From Emiliania huxleyi CCMP1516 (lineage: Eukaryota > Haptophyta > Isochrysidales > Noelaerhabdaceae), in the NCBI RefSeq assembly GCF_000372725.1, contig NW_005200784.1:240847-304846 (forward strand): 64,000 nucleotides of DNA, in the 5' to 3' direction. This document shows, piece after piece, positions 60,006 through 64,000 of the stretch; position 1 is the first letter of the stretch, and every line of letters starts with the position of its first letter. A program made the position numbers and the translations under genes. The notes under the pieces are model-generated. The model saw only the letters and a program-made list of their open reading frames with translations, was not told where the DNA came from and did not search any database.

Positions 60006-60252
60006 CTATAGGCGGCCCTTGAGCGCGCGTGCCTCCGGCAGCACCGACCCCACGGAGACGTCCACGTCGGCCGGAAGCGCGCCCAGCACGCCCAGCACGC
60101 GCATCGCCGCGCGCCCCGCGGTGGTGGTCTTGATGCGCCCGGGCGCGCCCGCTGAGGCGTCTGTGGCGTCCCTCGCACATCCGTTTCCCGCGCCACGGCC
60201 CCCTCCTCACCGCTTGCCACTCCTCCGGCGTTAGGCAATGGTCGGAGGACAA
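60006..60252 (-). CDS. Hypothetical protein, 3' exon
   Basis: The minus frame ending at TAG 60006-60008 reads RIKTTTAGRAAMRVLGVLGALPADVDVSVGSVLPEARALKG (in pieces). A candidate first exon starts MSSDHCLTPEEWQA at 60252 with a GT donor. The phases of the obvious donor and acceptor do not match, so the gene model is incomplete. Confidence 0.3.
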
Positions 60253-60305
60253 ATAGCGCCGTCTTTAGGTCGCGTGGCAAGCGCCACGAGCACGCAACTA
60301 CGGTT

Positions 60306-62048
60306 TTGATGACCTCGCAACTGGCAGGTGGCTCACTGGGTGACGACGAGTTTACGGCGCTGCTCCGTGTCAACAACCCCACCACCGCCGCCCTCGCGCC
60401 CTCCCGCCGCCGCCGCCATGAGCGGCTCCGCCTCGCCCTCTCCGCCGCCTCCCTCCGCCTCGCCCTCGCCTCCGCCTCCCTCCGCCTCGCCCTCTCCTCC
60501 GCCTCGCCCTCGCCGCCGCTTCCCTCCGCCTCGCCGCCGCCGCCGCCGCCGTCGGCCTCGCCGTCACCGATGCCGCCGTCCGTCTCGCCTCGCCGCCGCC
60601 CCTGTCGGCCTCGCCCTCGCCGCCGTGGCCCTCCGCCTCCCCGTCGCCACCGCCGCCCTCCTCCGCCTCGCCATCGCCGCCCGCCGTCACCGCCGCCGCC
60701 CTCCGACTCGCCGACGCCGACGCCGCCGCCCGCCACCCTCGCCACTGCCGCCCTCCGCTTCGCCGCCGCTGCCGCCGCCCTCCGCCTCGCCCTCGCCGCC
60801 ACCTCCCGCCCGCCTCGCCGCCACTGCCGCCGCGGTCGACCTCGCATTCGCCTCCGCCTCCCCTCCGCCTCGCCCTCGAAGCCGTCTCTCTCCTCCTCGC
60901 CGCCGCCGCCGCCGCCGTCGACCTCGCCGTCGCCGCCGCCTCCCTCCGCGTCCGTGCCGTCGCTGCCGCCGCCGTCCGCGTCGCCGTCACTGCCGCCGCT
61001 GTCCGCCATACTCTCGCCGCCGCCGCCCTCCGTCTCGCCATTACCGCCGCCGCCCCCCGCCTCGCCGTGCCTCCGCCGCCGTCGGCCTCGCTCTCGCCTA
61101 CCTCCGCCTTGCCGTCGCCTCCCTCCGCGTCGCCCTCGCGCCGCCCTCCGCCTCGCCGTTGCCGCCGCCTCCCTGCCTCCACTTCACCGCCGCCGCCGCC
61201 GCCATCAACCTCGCCCTCGCCGCCGTCTCCCTCCGCCTCGCCGTCTCCTTTGCCTCCCTCCGCCTTGCCGCCACCGCCACCGCCTCCCTCTCGCCGCCGC
61301 CGCCGCCGCCGCGCCGCCGACCTCGCCCTCCACCGCCGGCTCCCTTCGCATTGCCATCGCCGCCGCCTCCCTCCGGATCCCCGTCGCCGCCGTCGCCGTC
61401 CGCGTCGCCGTCACCGCCGCCGCCCTCCGCCTCGCCCTCGCCGCTACCGCCGTCCGTCTCGCCGTCGCTGCCGCCGCCCTCCGCTTCGCCCTCACCGCCC
61501 GCCGCCCTCCCGCCTCGCCGCCGCCGCCGCCGTCGGCCTTGCCCCCCCACCCCCACCCCACCGCCGCCGCCGTTGACCTCGCCGCCGCCGCCACCGCCAT
61601 CGACCTCGCCGTCACCGCCGCCTTCCTCCGCTTCGCCCTCGCCTCTCCTCCCTCCGCCTCGCCCTCGCCGCCGCCTCCACCGCCTCGCCGTCGCGTTCCT
61701 GTAGATATCTCGCCGTCGCCGCCGCCTCCCTCCGCGTCGCCGCCGCCTCCCTCCGCGCCGCCGCCGCCGCCGCCGCTGTCCGCGTCGCCGTCACCGCCTC
61801 CGCCGTCCGCCTCCCCCTCGCCACCGCCGCCGTCCGTCTCGCCGTTGCTGCCGCCGCCCTCCGTCTCACCCCCGCCGCCGCCGCCGTCGGCCTCGCCCTC
61901 ACCGCTGCCGCCGTCGTCCTCGCCGTCTCCGCCGCCGCCGTCGACCTCGCCCTCGCCGCCGCCATCCTCCGCCTCGCCGCCGCCGCCGCCTCCATCCGCC
62001 TCGCCGTCGCCTCCCCCTCGCCTTCGCCGCTACTTGCTCGTATTTTAG
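60306..62048 (+). CDS. Very long Pro/Ser/Ala-rich ORF in minisatellite DNA
   Basis: 580 codons from MMTSQLAGGSLGDDEF. After residue 35 almost entirely (S)PPPPSASPSPPPP-type repeats. Hydroxyproline-rich wall proteins of algae look like this, but the same repeat keeps several other frames open on both strands, so coding is not established. No signal peptide at the N-terminus. Confidence 0.3.
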   Translation: MMTSQLAGGSLGDDEFTALLRVNNPTTAALAPSRRRRHERLRLALSAASLRLALASASLRLALSSASPSPPLPSASPPPPPPSASPSPMPPSVSPRRRPCRPRPRRRGPPPPRRHRRPPPPRHRRPPSPPPPSDSPTPTPPPATLATAALRFAAAAAALRLALAATSRPPRRHCRRGRPRIRLRLPSASPSKPSLSSSPPPPPPSTSPSPPPPSASVPSLPPPSASPSLPPLSAILSPPPPSVSPLPPPPPASPCLRRRRPRSRLPPPCRRLPPRRPRAALRLAVAAASLPPLHRRRRRHQPRPRRRLPPPRRLLCLPPPCRHRHRLPLAAAAAAAPPTSPSTAGSLRIAIAAASLRIPVAAVAVRVAVTAAALRLALAATAVRLAVAAAALRFALTARRPPASPPPPPSALPPHPHPTAAAVDLAAAATAIDLAVTAAFLRFALASPPSASPSPPPPPPRRRVPVDISPSPPPPSASPPPPSAPPPPPPLSASPSPPPPSASPSPPPPSVSPLLPPPSVSPPPPPPSASPSPLPPSSSPSPPPPSTSPSPPPSSASPPPPPPSASPSPPPRLRRYLLVF

Positions 62049-62050
62049 GT
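60360..62050. repeat. CCGCC/TCGCC-rich degenerate minisatellite
   Basis: About 1.7 kb of imperfect units of the kind CCGCCTCCCTCCGCCTCGCC. Strong strand asymmetry (C and T on plus, almost no A). Confidence 0.9.
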
Positions 62051-62599
62051 GCGTCCACGCCTCGCACACCACCTGACACCCTCACGCTGTCTCCCCCGGC
62101 CTCAGCCGCGGCGCGCCGAGGGCGATCCTGCGCAAGGGATCGCTGCTACAGAGCAGCGGCGGCCGGCAGCGGCGCGTGGCGCCGGTAGCGCGAGCAGCGC
62201 CATCCGCGATGGCGTGGAAGTCGGCAGAGGTGCGTAGGGCAGCGCGAGAAGTGGCTGCCGCGCTCCCGACGGCAGCAGCAGCGCGAGCACCGTGTCCGGC
62301 ATCTCGTTCAGTAGCGGCACGTCGCGGCTCCTTTCTGACTTTATCAGCTCGTTTTTTCAGCTTGGCCTACGAGGGGAGGGAGCACGAGCGCTGAGCAAGT
62401 GGGAGGGCAGACAGGTGTGTGCGTGTCGGGAGGTCGGGGCTCAGCTTGGCGAGCGCGGTCTCGCCGACGCCGCGAGGAGATGCACAGCTCCACGTGCTTG
62501 ACGCCTTCTCGGACTCCTTCTGGTTGCGCCTCTTCTTCTTCTCCTGGATCTGCGCCAGCTTGTTGTCGTGCCCCGACTTGAGGCGCGCCATCACCGCGC
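62051..62599. other. Region between the two minisatellite blocks
   Basis: Ordinary base composition; no gene recognised. The frames reading out of the minisatellites extend into it. Confidence 0.35.
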
Positions 62600-63650
62600 T
62601 GGTGACCCACATGCCGCACCACCGCCCTCGCCGCCGCCCTCGCCGCTGCCGCCCTCGCCCCCGCCCCTGCCGCCGCGCCCCCTCGTCACCACCACCCCCG
62701 CCGCCGCCCTCGCCGCCTCCCACCCCGCCGCCGCCCCCGCCTTCGCCGCCGTCGCCGCATGCCGCCACTCTCGCCCATCCGCCCCCTTCGGCCCTCGCCG
62801 CCTCCGTCACCGCCGCCGCCCTTGACACCAGGCCACACTCGCCGCCCGCCACCCTCGCCCGGCCACCGCTCTCGCCACCATCGCAGCCGCCCTCCCCACC
62901 GCCATCCTTGCCGCCGCCCTCGCCTCCGCCGCCCTCCTACCCCTCGCCCTCGCCCCTTGCCGCCGCCCTCGCCGCCGCCCTCACCGCCCCCTCCGCACCG
63001 GCCCCGCCCGCCGCCCTCGCCTCCGCCGCCGTCCGGCATGCCGCCACTCTCGCCCTCGCCTCAAGCCGCACCGCCGCCGTCACCGCCACCGCCCGACCCA
63101 CCCCACCACAATCGCCCACGCCGCCATCTCTGCGACGCTGCCGCCCTCACCTCAGAGCCGCCCTCCCCGCCCCCGCTCTCTCACCCCCGCCACCCTCGCA
63201 GCCGGCCCTCGCCGCCGCCACCGCCCTCGTCACCACCATCCCCGCCGGCCCGCCACCCTCGCCGCCACCCTCGCACTCCGCTGCCCTCGCCGCCCCCTCC
63301 CGGCTGCCCGCTTCCCTTGCCGCCCCCTCTGACCGCCACGACCCTCGCCTCTCTCCACCTCCGTCCGGTGTGCCGCCGCTCTTGCATACTCTCTTTCCCT
63401 CGCCTCCAGCCACCCCGCCGCCGTCGCCAGCCCGCCGCTGTCGCCGCCGCCGCCGCCTCCGCTCTCGCCACCACCGTCTCCGCCGCCACCCTCACCGCTA
63501 CACCCTCGCCCCCGCAACCATCTTGGCCGCCACCGCCGCCACCGCCCTCCCCGCCGCTCTCGCTGCCGCACCCTTGCAGCCGCCTTTCCCACCGCCGCCG
63601 TTGCCGCCGCCGTTGCCGCCGCCCTTGCCACCGCGTCCTCGTCACCACCG
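62600..63650. repeat. Second CCGCC/CTCGCC minisatellite block
   Basis: Units of the kind CCGCCGCCCTCGCCGCC. Same strand asymmetry. Followed by AGAAAAGAAAGAAAATAACC (63655) and a short GGAAAATTCCTTTTAGC, then the repeat resumes (63800-64000) and continues past the window end. Confidence 0.9.
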
Positions 63651-64000
63651 AATGCAGAAAAGAAAGAAAATAACCGGAAGAGGGGATGGGGGCACAGCGC
63701 GACATGGAGAGGGGCTACGCAGGATCATCCACCATCCACAGGATCACCCACGACGGGAAAATTCCTTTTAGCCGCGCGCCGTGATGAATCAGCCCCGTCG
63801 CCGTCTATGCCATCAGCCCTCCCGCCCCCTCGCCCACGCCCTCACCCCCGCCGCCATCTCACCCTCCGCCTTCGACCTCCGCCTCTGCCGCCGCCCTCTC
63901 GCCGCCGCCCTTGTCGCCCCCTCTCCCGGCCCGACGCCGCCCTCGCCTCCGCCGCCGTCCGGCACTCCGGCTCGCATGCCACCGCTCTTGCTCTCGCCTC

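Noticed and set aside
60370..61182. Minus-strand Gly/Arg/Ala ORFs in the minisatellite
   Set aside because: Open only through repeat structure; composition identical to the complement of the satellite unit.

Overview
The window is nuclear DNA of a GC-rich eukaryotic alga, most likely a haptophyte close to Emiliania huxleyi / Gephyrocapsa. Evidence: a three-helix fucoxanthin-chlorophyll-type light-harvesting protein (33.7-34.5 kb), genes split by many short introns (about 55-190 nt), and a very high share of GC-AG introns. Reading frames and splice joins were worked out by hand. Where a CDS is described by exons, the join keeps one reading frame across the gene unless stated otherwise.

Layout. 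0-6.4 kb: 3' end of one gene, a RING-H2 ligase, a minus-strand RING1/RING2 (RBR-type) protein, a duplicated gene fragment and a methyltransferase. 6.9-9.5 kb: a Qa-SNARE, then a truncated inverted copy of the ATP-grasp gene at 47.6 kb, with retroelement 3' ends. 12-18.4 kb: a thioredoxin-like protein, a 10-exon EF-hand gene with only GC-AG introns, and an R3H-SUZ protein interrupted by an assembly gap. 19.9-24.4 kb: a Rieske-like [2Fe-2S] protein, a nest of non-LTR-like element fragments and a multi-ShKT secreted protein. 25.3-28.1 kb: a prolyl 4-hydroxylase and a CS-domain co-chaperone. 29.9-36.8 kb: a Gal3ST-type sulfotransferase, a helical-repeat protein, the light-harvesting protein, a short acidic protein and a glycerophosphodiester phosphodiesterase (GDPD). 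37.3-41.1 kb: an unusual TIR element with CTAAGT modules, an LDAH-type hydrolase and tandem repeats. 42-49.2 kb: an unknown Cys-rich protein, the longer copy of the duplicated fragment, a zinc-finger protein, tRNA methyltransferase TrmO and the ATP-grasp protein. 49.4-50.8 kb: two adjacent fold-back elements. 51-58.5 kb: a multi-pass membrane protein, an ALMT/FUSC-type transporter and a SET-domain protein. 58.8-64 kb: weak genes, then Pro/Ser-coding GCC/CTC minisatellites.

The genes are unrelated housekeeping, membrane and secretory functions and do not form a pathway. The most interesting signal is in the introns. In four cases the start of the intron copies the start of the next exon at a distance equal to the intron length, as expected if the intron arose by tandem duplication of an AG|GC or AG|GT site. 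One of these is an intron made of two 74-bp tandem units. Several introns also carry short GGAACCTTCC-type or CTCGGCTGC-type tandem motifs, and one carries degenerate telomere repeats. The mobile-element landscape (5'-truncated elements with fixed 3' ends and microsatellite tails, fold-back elements, the CTAAGT element, two segmental duplications) is the second theme.
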